A DNA stretch of 64,000 nt from an uncultured Chloroflexota bacterium (GTDB taxonomy: Bacteria > Chloroflexota > Anaerolineae > UBA4142 > SHND01). Below, piece by piece: positions 41,177-50,400 of the stretch; positions within the stretch are counted from its first letter, which is position 1; each line of letters begins with the position of its first letter. The notes under the pieces are model-generated. The model was not told the DNA's origin, ran no database searches, and saw only the letters and a program-made list of their open reading frames with translations. The translations under genes and the position numbers were made by a program. The stretch lies in contig CALMZO010000226.1 of the NCBI GenBank assembly GCA_937870825.1, positions 1 through 64,000 of the forward strand, given 5' to 3'.

Positions 41177-41764
41177 ATGGACTATCGCAATCGCGACGAA
41201 ATTTGGAATCTCGTGTGTGAGTACACCGAATCGGAACAACTACGCAAGCATATGCTCGCCGTCGAAGCCGCAATGAAATTTTACGCGCGCAAATACGGCG
41301 AGGACGAAATCTTTTGGGGCAATCTCGGACTCGTTCACGATTTCGATTACGAAAAATTTCCCGAACGCCATCCGTTCCACGGATTAGAACTGCTTGCCGA
41401 AAAGGGGTTCCCCGAAGAATTTTTGTATGCGATTCGCGCGCACGCCGATTACGGCGACCCGAATGCGCGCCAAGAAAAATATCGCGAACCCGCGCCGCGC
41501 GTGCGTTTGGTGGATAAAGTACTGTATGCCGTAGATGAATTGACGGGGCTCATCATCGCCGTCGCGTACGTCCGTCCTTCAAAAAAATTAGCCGATGTGG
41601 ATTTGCAAGCCGTCAAGAAAAAGTGGAAAGACAAGGCATTTGCGCGCGGCGCGAAACGCGAGGACATTGAACGCGGCACGCAAGCACTGGGCGTCCCATT
41701 GGACGAACACATTCAAAATGTGTTGACCGCGTTGCAAGAAACGCACGAACAATATGGACTTTGA
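41177..41764 (+). CDS. HD-superfamily hydrolase
   Basis: This 195-residue protein has 'LRKHMLAVEAAMKFYARKYGEDEIFWGNLGLVHDFDYEKFPERHPFHG', which provides the His, the His-Asp pair and later His of HD hydrolases. 'LVDKVLYAVDELTGLIIAVAYVRPSKKL' is typical of the YfbR/HDIG-like predicted hydrolases. The start at 41177 lies four bases after the interrupted TumE-like frame. Predicted to be a cytosolic phosphohydrolase. A long bidirectional terminator follows. Confidence 0.88.
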   Translation: MDYRNRDEIWNLVCEYTESEQLRKHMLAVEAAMKFYARKYGEDEIFWGNLGLVHDFDYEKFPERHPFHGLELLAEKGFPEEFLYAIRAHADYGDPNARQEKYREPAPRVRLVDKVLYAVDELTGLIIAVAYVRPSKKLADVDLQAVKKKWKDKAFARGAKREDIERGTQALGVPLDEHIQNVLTALQETHEQYGL

Positions 41765-41807
41765 GAAATCGAAACCCGTTATCTTGGAGATAACGGGTTT
41801 CGATTTC
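41765..41807. terminator. bidirectional terminator
   Basis: A 20-bp stem (GAAATCGAAACCCGTTATCT and its complement) around the loop TGG separates convergent genes ending at 41764 and 41811. It has A/T-rich ends on both sides. Confidence 0.85.
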
Positions 41808-41810
41808 TCA

Positions 41811-43829
41811 TTACTGATACGCATTCAACACGCGGTCAACCCACAACCATAACGTTTGCGCGAACGCGAACGCGCACACCGCGTACGCGGCGAATTGTGT
41901 CGCGCGCGATTTTTCCGCGAACCAAGCGAGCAACAATCCCGCGCTCAATGCCAACGCGGGCGCAGCCCACAAGGTATAGCGCGTGGAAAACGTCGAGCCG
42001 ATGGTGACAAGCCCAAACAACAATCCCACCACAAGCCACGCGAGCCACACCGCGCGCGCACGCGACGAAAAATTTTTCCACGCCAACGGAATCCCCCCAA
42101 TTCCCGCTACCAGCAAAACCCAGCCCACTTGTTCCCACGTATAACGCAAAACATCGCTTACACGTTTCAGTGTAACGCCTTCGCGCGTCCCCGCGCGTCC
42201 CGCGCCGAAATCGTCCAAAAATTTTTGCGTTTGCGTGAGCAGCGGCTCTGTAAATTCCGCATAATAAAGAATCATCGCCAGCCCGATGCCAATGACAAAT
42301 ACAAGAACGAGAGCAATCGTTTCGCGTTTGGCATCTTCATCACGCGCGAGCAATCGAAAAAGAATCGCTAACGGAAAAAGTGCGAGCAGCGAAAGAAAGA
42401 CGCCGAGATGCGCGGTGGACGCGAGAAAAAGAAAAAATAGCGCGAGCAAAAAGTTGCGCGGACGCGCCAACGATTGTGTGAGCAAAATGCAAAACAACAA
42501 CGTTGCTGCCGTTTGTCCGAAAATGTTGGTGTGATTGCCCCACGAATAAATCCAAAACGAGACGGGATTGAACGCCAAGAGAAGGGCGGCAAAGAGCGCG
42601 GCATCGAATGTTCGATGTTCGGTGTTCGATGTTCGATTCGGCAGAACGGCGCGTGCGGCAAAATAAAACGCGATAATCGCAATGGCATCAAACAAAACAT
42701 TTGCAATCAAGAGCAACGCTTCATAGGCAGGCACGAACGAGACGATAGAGTTCATCGCAGCGAGCGGCGCGAGGGTGATGTACAACGCGGGCGGATACGG
42801 GACCACGCGCCGCGCGGCGTCGGGCAATTCAGAGGTGAAAAATAAATTGCCGCGCGCGACAAATTCGAGGCGATGCCCGTGAAACGTCAAATCGGACGAA
42901 TGAAATTGCGGATACCACACCCCCCCCCATTTCAGACCGACGCTCAACAAAACAATCGCGCACAACAACGCGCGTTGTGTCGCCTCAAGCGAAATCGCAA
43001 AATGTTTCGCAATTCGTGGAATGACCCAGCCGAGCGCGATAGATAAAAATCCGAGCGTGAGCGCGAGCGCAAGAAACGCGGCAGTGTATGTTGCCAGATA
43101 AGGACGCCAAAACGCAAAACCAAACGCGAGCAGCAGAGCCAGAAACGCGAACACGCTATTCACACCGCGCGCAATGAATCCGATTCCGCGCGCACTCGCA
43201 TACAAAATGCCGAACGCACTCGCCCAACTCAACACAATCGCAAGCGGCGGCACAACCGGCATCTGCCCCAAGTCAATCCACATCGCATCATTGCCGATTG
43301 TGAGACTGCTGCGCGTCGGCGTCCATTCAATCCAATCAATCGCAATTCCCAAACGCCGCGTATCGGGATTGTTTGCATCAAAATTTTGCGGAAGAAACGT
43401 ATCGCTCGAAATGTTCAGGATTGTATTGCCTGTCCAAACATCACCGCCCACATTTCCCGCTTGCTCATAAATTTCCCAATCGCCAATCAACTCGAACTGG
43501 TCAAAGGGCTGCCCGTTCACTTGCAGTTCCACCTGGGCGGTGCGATTCGGACGATAACCGAACGCGCGCATTTTCAAAATCCACGGCGCGGCAAGTTGCT
43601 GCCCTTCCAATTCGACGCGCGCCCTGCCCTGCGTCCAGCGAAAGGTTTGCGTCTGAATCACTTCGGGATGAAAAAAACGGCGCAGAAAAAAATCATCCTG
43701 CGCGCCGCCGACGTCAATCACGATGCGCGCACGAATTTGATACGCGAGCGCGAGCGCGACGAGTGTGAGCAGCGCGATGATGAGCGAATCGCGGAGAATT
43801 GGGAAAAAGCGTCGAGTGTTGAGCGACAC
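41811..43829 (-). CDS. large multi-spanning membrane protein, GT-C glycosyltransferase-like
   Basis: This 672-residue protein has one N-terminal helix (about 15-30) followed by a soluble beta-rich extracytoplasmic domain (about 35-205). About 12-13 transmembrane helices (210-670) come next, with loops such as 'WYPQFHSSDLTFHGHRLEFV' and 'RVVPYPPALYITLAPL', in the manner of GT-C/DUF2298-like mannosyltransferases acting on polyprenyl-linked sugars. A GATGTTCGGTGTTCGATG simple repeat at about 42605-42640 encodes 'RTSNTEHRTFD', an insertion between helices. Family call tentative. Confidence 0.65.
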   Translation of the reverse strand: MSLNTRRFFPILRDSLIIALLTLVALALAYQIRARIVIDVGGAQDDFFLRRFFHPEVIQTQTFRWTQGRARVELEGQQLAAPWILKMRAFGYRPNRTAQVELQVNGQPFDQFELIGDWEIYEQAGNVGGDVWTGNTILNISSDTFLPQNFDANNPDTRRLGIAIDWIEWTPTRSSLTIGNDAMWIDLGQMPVVPPLAIVLSWASAFGILYASARGIGFIARGVNSVFAFLALLLAFGFAFWRPYLATYTAAFLALALTLGFLSIALGWVIPRIAKHFAISLEATQRALLCAIVLLSVGLKWGGVWYPQFHSSDLTFHGHRLEFVARGNLFFTSELPDAARRVVPYPPALYITLAPLAAMNSIVSFVPAYEALLLIANVLFDAIAIIAFYFAARAVLPNRTSNTEHRTFDAALFAALLLAFNPVSFWIYSWGNHTNIFGQTAATLLFCILLTQSLARPRNFLLALFFLFLASTAHLGVFLSLLALFPLAILFRLLARDEDAKRETIALVLVFVIGIGLAMILYYAEFTEPLLTQTQKFLDDFGAGRAGTREGVTLKRVSDVLRYTWEQVGWVLLVAGIGGIPLAWKNFSSRARAVWLAWLVVGLLFGLVTIGSTFSTRYTLWAAPALALSAGLLLAWFAEKSRATQFAAYAVCAFAFAQTLWLWVDRVLNAYQ

Positions 43830-43865
43830 GGGAAGGAGGGATAGAGAGTGCAGTAATCAGTGGTC

Positions 43866-43930
43866 AGTCATCAGAGACGAGAAACGAGAAACGAGAAACG
43901 AGAAACGAGAAACGAGAAACGAGAAACGAT
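43866..43930. repeat. tandem GAGAAAC repeat, about eight copies
   Basis: A 7-bp unit, ACGAGAA/GAGAAAC, is repeated head to tail between two minus-strand membrane-protein genes. It is preceded by ATCAGTGGTCAGTCATCAG-type direct repeats. Confidence 0.9.
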
Positions 43931-43943
43931 ACACTATTTGCCA

Positions 43944-45368
43944 TTAGCGATTTCGTAATTTTTCTAGCGCTTTGAAGGGCGCGGTGAATTTATCCAGCGT
44001 CATTTCTTGCCAGGTGGGAATCGAACTGATGTGACCGATGCCGTGCAGCCACAAATTGTATTGCAATAAAAACAAATTGTTCCAAACAAGGAACGCGCCG
44101 AGCGCGAGCAGAATCGCGTTTTGTGAAATACGCGGACGGACAAAATCAATGAACGCCGCGAGTCCCAACGCGAAAAACGGCATCAGCGAAATGAAACGCC
44201 GCGCGCCAAACGCTTCGCCGCCCCACCAATCTACGACGATGCCGTTGGTGTACGTTTGCAAAATCAAAATCACGAACGCGCACGCGCCGAGCAATTTATT
44301 CTTTTGATACAGTGGAACAAATCCGAGCGCCGCGAACAAAAGAAGCGGCGTCCATGTGAACAATCCGCGTTTCGTCGAAAACAACACATTCCACATTTCC
44401 GGCTGCCAAAAGCCGAGAAAGCCGTAGCCCTGCGGAATCGTGAACGGCGAACCGTACAACACATTCCACGCGAGCATTTGCGGTAGAAAAACGACGAACG
44501 CGCCCAGCAAAAAACCAAGACCATTGACAAAGGACAAAGGACGAAAGGAGAAACCAGGTTGGCGTTGGTCATTCGTCGTTCGTCGTCCGTCCGCAATCCA
44601 CTCCGCGAACGCCAGCAACGCAATGATACTGTCCTGCCATCGCACCAACGCCATCAGTCCCGCGCTCATGCCCCACACAAACCAATCGCGCCGCATTCTC
44701 TTTGCTCCCTCTCCCATTTGGGGGAGAGGGCTGGGGTGAGGGGTGTGCCGCCACCACAAAAAAACAAACAGCGCGCTCGCAAACATCGAAAGCACATGCG
44801 ACGCGGACGGCGAAACGCCCATGTAGTACACCACGTTCGTCCCCAGCCAAATGCCGAGAATCGCAACGAACGCGGCAAATTTCGAAAACATGCCCGCGGC
44901 GACGCGATACATCAACACGATGCCGATGAAACCATACGCGATGCTGGAAAACAAAATCGGCGCTTCGTACCCATACGAAAACCCATCGCCTGCCTGTCCG
45001 AAAATTGTCGCGAGCGCGTGCGTGACCAGAAACACCGGCGACCACAACACGGCGGGTCCAATCGAAAAGAAATTTCCCGCCATGCCTGTCGGCGTTTTGC
45101 GCGAGAGCATCTCTTCTTTTTTGCGCGGGTCATCGGTGTTGAATGCTTGATAGATGGTGTAATCGTTCGTAAATTCCAGGTCGCCGTCCAACACCGCCGA
45201 ACGCAAGTACACGTAATAGTAAATCCCGTCGCCGACAATCAAGCGTCCGTACCGTTTCGGAAGCAAAATAATGGACGCGCCGTACACCAGAACAAACACC
45301 AAAAAAATCGCGACAAACAACGGCAGTGGACGCGCAATCAACGCATCTAGCCGCGCTTGAAGGTTCAT
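43944..45368 (-). CDS. multi-spanning membrane protein, predicted glycosyltransferase/mannosyltransferase-like
   Basis: This 474-residue protein has about 10 transmembrane helices. An extracytoplasmic loop contains 'GDGIYYYVYLRSAVLDGDLEFTNDYTIYQAF'; the acidic Asp/Asp positions early in the first loop resemble GT-C enzymes. Two insertions are repeat-encoded: 'HPSPLPQMGEGAKR' at about 44703-44745, and 'DGRRTTNDQRQPG' at about 44540-44600. Both lie in loops, so the frame survives. The start at 45368 (MNLQARL) is preferred to an upstream ATG. It belongs with the surface-glycan genes around it. Confidence 0.68.
   Translation of the reverse strand: MNLQARLDALIARPLPLFVAIFLVFVLVYGASIILLPKRYGRLIVGDGIYYYVYLRSAVLDGDLEFTNDYTIYQAFNTDDPRKKEEMLSRKTPTGMAGNFFSIGPAVLWSPVFLVTHALATIFGQAGDGFSYGYEAPILFSSIAYGFIGIVLMYRVAAGMFSKFAAFVAILGIWLGTNVVYYMGVSPSASHVLSMFASALFVFLWWRHTPHPSPLPQMGEGAKRMRRDWFVWGMSAGLMALVRWQDSIIALLAFAEWIADGRRTTNDQRQPGFSFRPLSFVNGLGFLLGAFVVFLPQMLAWNVLYGSPFTIPQGYGFLGFWQPEMWNVLFSTKRGLFTWTPLLLFAALGFVPLYQKNKLLGACAFVILILQTYTNGIVVDWWGGEAFGARRFISLMPFFALGLAAFIDFVRPRISQNAILLALGAFLVWNNLFLLQYNLWLHGIGHISSIPTWQEMTLDKFTAPFKALEKLRNR
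44703..44745. repeat. palindromic repeat inside a coding sequence
   Basis: CCCTCTCCC and GGGAGAGGG arms, followed by CTGGGGTGAGGGG, form the widespread palindrome whose translation gives a 'PHPSPLPQMGEG' peptide. Here it is in frame within the membrane-protein gene. Confidence 0.8.
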
Positions 45369-45411
45369 GGAAAATGGCGAAGGGCGAGCCGCGATTTGCA
45401 TTCTTTATGGT

Positions 45412-45482
45412 GTGTCATTCCGAACGTAGTGAGGAATCTCGACTCTGAACGCCGAGATTTCTCGCTTCGCTCGAAAGGACAG
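45412..45482. repeat. inverted repeat overlapping the 3' end of a glycosyltransferase gene
   Basis: TCATTCCGAACGTAGTGAGG and the partial complement CGCTTCGCTCGAAAGGACAG, with AATCTCG and CGAGATTTCTC inside, form a dispersed palindromic element of the kind that encodes 'ARNL...SRDSSLRS' peptides. Confidence 0.7.
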
Positions 45483-46677
45483 ATGGTTCACAAAGTTCCT
45501 GCACCACGTTCAAAAACTCGCGCGCGCCGCGTTCCCACGAATACATCGCCGCGACGCGCTGTATCCCCGCCGCGCCGAACGCCACACGCTGCGCGCTGTT
45601 TTGCGCCAACGCGTAGGCGGCAGCAGAAATCGCGTCGGGCGACGCCTCCACCAAAAATCCGGTCACGCCATCCGCAATAATTTCACGCGGTCCCCCTTGA
45701 TTCACCGCGACCACCGGCAAACCTGCCGCGCTCGCTTCCAACACGCTCAAACCGAACGATTCATTTTTGCAGGTGTGAACGTACACATCGCTCGCGCCAT
45801 AGAACGCGGGTAGTTGTTCATCGGGCACGAATCCCGTAAAACGCACAACATGGCTGATGCTTAATTCGCGCGCGAGGGTTTGCAGCGCGTCGTCTTCGGG
45901 ACCCGCGCCGACGACGAGCGCGGCGGAATTTTTTTCGCGCGCGTGAAATTGCGCGAACGCGCGGAGAAATACATCAATCCGTTTGCGCGGATGCAAAAAG
46001 TTGACGGTGAGCCAAACGAACTTGGCATCCAGCGTGTATTGTGCGCGGACGCGTTGTGCGTCCGCGGGCGTGGGGGCGGGAAAATCTGCGCCGTGTGTGA
46101 TGACGGTTGCGTCGCGGCCGTACGCCGCGCGCAAACGTTCCGCGCCAAATTGACTGTTGGCAAGCAGCGCATCCGCGCGGCGCACCATCGCGCGGTCTAA
46201 CATTTTGTACAGAAAAAAAAATGGACGCGCGACGATTCCACTCATGCCCATGCGCGTTGTCACCGCGTCCGCGTCGTCATAGATAAAACGCGGCGGCTCG
46301 TAACAAAAATACAGTTTGGGCGCGCGCAATTTTTTTTGAACCGAACTGTACGCGAGCGCGGGCAAACTCGGCGCACCGAAAAAGGTGATTGCCTCTGCGT
46401 CGTCGCGAATCAATTTCAACAAGCGCAGCGAGTGCAGGTATTCAAACGGCGCGTTGAGATAGTGATTGCGGCGATTTGCCGCATGAAAAATTTCCAGACG
46501 GTCATGGGTCTGTACGAGTTGGACGCGCGGGTCGAGCGCGGGCGCGCAACTCGCATCAAAATAATGCGTCAAAAGTGTTACGGGTGTGCCGAGTTGTGTG
46601 ACGTAACTGGCGAGGCGGAGGATGAGACGTTCTGCGCCGGATAATTTGCGTAGGCGAGGATATACAAAATAAATCAT
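45415..46677 (-). CDS. family 4 glycosyltransferase
   Basis: This 420-residue GT-B protein has N-terminal 'VYPRLRKLSGAERLILRLASYV' and donor-domain segments 'FVWLTVNFLHPRKRIDVFLRAFAQ', 'VVGAGPEDDALQTLA', 'VRFTGFVPDEQLPAFYGASDVYVHTCKNESFGLSVLEASAAGLPVVAV'. The last holds the E-x7-E motif (ESFGLSVLE). It resembles ALG2-like mannosyltransferases. The last 20 codons (45415-45482) are encoded by a repeat, giving 'SSEARNLGVQSRDSSLRSE', so the native C-terminus has been replaced or extended. It lies 31 bases after the response regulator on the same strand. Confidence 0.9.
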   Translation of the reverse strand: MIYFVYPRLRKLSGAERLILRLASYVTQLGTPVTLLTHYFDASCAPALDPRVQLVQTHDRLEIFHAANRRNHYLNAPFEYLHSLRLLKLIRDDAEAITFFGAPSLPALAYSSVQKKLRAPKLYFCYEPPRFIYDDADAVTTRMGMSGIVARPFFFLYKMLDRAMVRRADALLANSQFGAERLRAAYGRDATVITHGADFPAPTPADAQRVRAQYTLDAKFVWLTVNFLHPRKRIDVFLRAFAQFHAREKNSAALVVGAGPEDDALQTLARELSISHVVRFTGFVPDEQLPAFYGASDVYVHTCKNESFGLSVLEASAAGLPVVAVNQGGPREIIADGVTGFLVEASPDAISAAAYALAQNSAQRVAFGAAGIQRVAAMYSWERGAREFLNVVQELCEPSVLSSEARNLGVQSRDSSLRSE

Positions 46678-46707
46678 TGCGAATCGAACAAGCTGTCCGA
46701 TGCGCCA

Positions 46708-47421
46708 TTATAACCGATTCGGTTCTTTTCGCACTTCAAACAAATAGCCCTCTTCGCGTATCGTATGAATGTAACGCGAATCGCGCGCGTCGTCGTTTAA
46801 CTTTTCGCGCAGCCCCGAAATTTGTACTTTGACTGCGCGCGGGTCAGCAAATTCGGGATTGTCCCAGCCGGCATTCAAAAGATTTTGATAGCTGGCAATA
46901 CGCCCTTCATTTTCGACAAGATATTTGAACAATTTCCATTGCAGGGGGGTTAGGTTGACCGGTTTGTCGTCCAGACGTACGCGACGGCGCGGCACATCCA
47001 CTTCGAGCTGTCCATCATAGCGGCGCGGTCCTTGGGGTGTGCGTTTTCGTTCGTATGTTCGCAGGCGATTCTGGATGTGCGCGATGAGAACATCCATGTT
47101 CGTCCCTTTGGAAATAAAATCCGTCGCGCCCTTGTCCATTCCGCGAATGCGATTTTGGTCTTGTCCCATTGCCGTCAACATGATGATGGGAATATCGGTG
47201 ACCGCGCGCAAATGGTCCAACACTTCAAAGCCGTCCATGCCGGGCATCATAATATCCAACAAAACCAAATCGGGATGCTGGTCATACGCGGCCCGCAAGC
47301 CCTCTTTGCCGCTGTGTGCGGCAGTGACGTTGAACTTGGCATCTTCCAACGTCACACTCAACACGCCGACGATATGCGGGTCATCGTCAATAATCAAAAT
47401 TTTTGGAGATGAATTTGGCAT
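46708..47421 (-). CDS. OmpR/PhoB-type response regulator
   Basis: This 237-residue protein has a receiver domain (about 5-118) with the acid pair 'IDDDPH', phospho-acceptor Asp in 'LVLLDIMMPGMDGFEVL' (about residue 53), and Thr and Lys of 'IIMLTA' and 'DFISKG'. The C-terminal winged helix (about 135-232, 'NLTPLQWKLFKYLVENEGRI', 'RAVKVQISGLREKL') binds DNA. ATG at 47421 gives the normal N-terminus. The gene for a multi-GAF histidine kinase ends 20 bases upstream, so the two form one signalling operon; targets may include the glycan genes downstream. Confidence 0.95.
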   Translation of the reverse strand: MPNSSPKILIIDDDPHIVGVLSVTLEDAKFNVTAAHSGKEGLRAAYDQHPDLVLLDIMMPGMDGFEVLDHLRAVTDIPIIMLTAMGQDQNRIRGMDKGATDFISKGTNMDVLIAHIQNRLRTYERKRTPQGPRRYDGQLEVDVPRRRVRLDDKPVNLTPLQWKLFKYLVENEGRIASYQNLLNAGWDNPEFADPRAVKVQISGLREKLNDDARDSRYIHTIREEGYLFEVRKEPNRL

Positions 47422-47440
47422 CGTAGTGCTCCTTGCGCGG

Positions 47441-50400
47441 CTATTCCTTTTTTGCGTCCGGGGGCGCAGGCGGTTTGGGTCGGCGCAGGGTGAGACAAAA
47501 CGTTGTCCCGCGCCGCGCGTGGCTCTCAATGTGAATGTCTCCGCCTACTTCATGCAGCTTGGTTTGGACGAGCCATAAACCCAGACCGCTGCCGGGTTGG
47601 TCGGATTCGCCGCGCTGCCCGCGTTCAAAGAGCCGCGCCTGGAGTTCGGGCGGAATGGGCTTGCCCGCGTTGTGAACGTCCAGCTGCAGTGTATCGGAAT
47701 TCGGCAAACGCCCGCGGAGCGTAATCCAAGAACCGGGCGGAGAATACTTGCACGCGTTGTCGAGCAAATTTTCGATGACGACATCGAGGCGCATTTCATC
47801 CGCAAGGACATGGTCGAACGCGCCTTGCATCCGAAACCGATGTTCGGGGTGAGTGAGCCGCCATCTCACAAGTTTCCGCCGCACCAACGCGCGCAAATCC
47901 ACCTGGCTTTCTTCCACCGCTTCCTGCATGTGTTCCTGCTGGAAGGCGTTCAAGCGTTTGTTAAATGCCTGGAGTTCGCGCTGGGTATCGGCAATAATAT
48001 CGAGGTGCTTGGTGCGGCTGCGCGCGTTCAAGTTCTTGTGCTGCAACTCTTGCGCGCTCCAAAGCATCGCGGAAAGTTTGTTGCCGAGTTGATGTCCCAG
48101 CAAATTGAGCAAGTCCACTTTGGCGCGTTCCGCTGCTTGTTCGGAGGTGCGGTCCCAAAACGCACACACCGCGCCGCGTACTTTGCCGTTGACGTCGAGC
48201 AGCGGCGCGGCGGCTTCGCGTAATTGAATCACTTTGCCGTCGGGACGCGTGAGGAAACGCGGGGCAACACTGAACTGCACTTTTTTTTCTGCCATGGCTT
48301 CCAACACGATATTGTCGGGGCGGCGGTGCGCGCCCGCACGGGGTCCGTCAACATGCCAGCATTTGCCGCGCAGGTCTTGTTCCGTCAAACCGGTGATTTG
48401 TTGTGCCGCGCGATTCCAGGTCTGGATTACCCCTTCGTCATCCGTTGTGAATACGCCGCTGAAAACACTGTCGAGGATGGCGCGCAATTCGGCACTCTTC
48501 TGCTGTACTTTTTCGATTTGCTGTGCATTCGTCAGCGCGAGTGCGAGCGTATTGGCAGCCGCCTGCGCGAATTGAATCTCTGCCTGCTGCCACTTGTGCG
48601 TCTCTGCTTCAAAGATGGTGAGAATCCCCATCACTTGACGATTTGCCAACATTGGCACCATCAAGAGCGAACGAAATCCTTCTTGCAAATGTCGTTCGCG
48701 CCAATGCGGTAACACATTCGGTTCGGTCTCAAGGTCAAAAATCGGATAGGGCTTTTGCTGTATCAAGACGCGGTGCAAGGGGGGATTGATAGCGATGGAA
48801 TGTTCGCGCGCCTCTGGATTTTTGTAGCCCGCGCTCGCGCCCGTTGTGAGTTTACCATCCTGCACGAGGCGCACGCTCGCCGCGCGTACGCGCAACATCG
48901 CGCGAATTTTTTCAATGGACTCGTCGGTCAGCGTGTGACTGTCATTCACAGTGCCGCACCACAATCCAAATTCCGCAAGCTGCATCAATTTATCAATGCG
49001 TGTTTCTTTATCTTCAAGCAAGTGTGCGTTGGCGAATGCCATCGAGACCTGATTGGCGGCGGATTGCGCGAGGCGAATTTCGGCGTCGGTGAACACGCGC
49101 GGCGTGTGAAAGTGAAACGACAACAGTCCAATCGTTTCGGCGGCGGTAATCACCGGAATGATGAGACATGCTTTGAGATTGTAAAATGCTGCGCGCTCGG
49201 CAAAATCGCCGTCCAGTGTGGGTTGATGTTTCTCATCCAGAATACAAATTTGCTTTTCATTGATGACCTTTTGCAGCCATGTTGTCATCGGCGGCGGTTG
49301 CTGTGGATAGACGACGCCATCCGAAGAATGAACGCGGACTACCTGTCCATCGCGCACGAGCGACAGGAGAACGCGGTCGGCTTTGAGCAAACTTTGTAAG
49401 GGCTCAAGCACGGTGTCAAGCAAAATTTGTTCGTTGAAAATGCCGGTGGTGAGTTCGTTCAATTCGATGAGCTGCGTGAGTTCGCGCACACGCGCTTCTT
49501 TTTCGTTCAAGAGCTGAACATTTTCGAGGACGTTGGCGATTTGCTGCGCATACGATTCGAGAAAATGGATTTCATGGGCCTGCCAAACGCGCCGCGTCCG
49601 TTGCGACACAAAAAGGATCCCGATTGTCTTGTTGCGTGCGACCATCGGCACGCCGAGGTCGGCGCGAAAATTATGTTCGGCAAGGATGGCGCGATGAATC
49701 TCGTCTTTGGCGTCCAGGTCGCGGTCTGTCGTAATGATTTTTTGAAAGTACTGGATGGGAAGGTGGTGATAGGGGTGGACGGGATAGACCAGCGTATTAA
49801 AATACTGCTCTGTCTCTGTGATAATGTGAAACCGGTCGCCTTTGAGCAAATGAAAGCCGCAGTAATCTGCGCCGAGCGCGCGGCGAATATCGCTTGCCAC
49901 ATACGGCAACGTGCTTTCGGCGGAACGGGTTTGAGCAATCAGATTGGCATTGCGCGCCAAAGACCGCAAGCCCTGCGTCTGCTGCAAGGATTCGCGGTAC
50001 AGGCGCGCTGTTGTCAAAGCCGCCGCGGTCTGCTGCGCGAACGTTTCTGCCAATTGCACTTCGTCGTCACTCCAGCAGTGCGCGCGGTGATAACAAATGT
50101 ACATGATGCCCAGCGCTTTTTGTCCCGACACGAGGGGCACGCCGAGGTCGGCAATGATGTTGTAACGCCGCAGATAATCCAACTGTAGCGGATGCACCGG
50201 GTCTTTTTCCGAATCGTTCACGCGCAGCGGATAAAGCTCTTCAAGAATTTGATGCTGATAGGGCTGGGTGGGCAGAAGGGTAGCTGCACTGAGCGGATGC
50301 GATTCCGCCACGAGCCGCAGCATGTTGTCACTGCGCATGTGAAAACTGACGTAATCGGCACCAAAGACGCGGCGGATTTCGTCGGCGACGGAATACAGTG

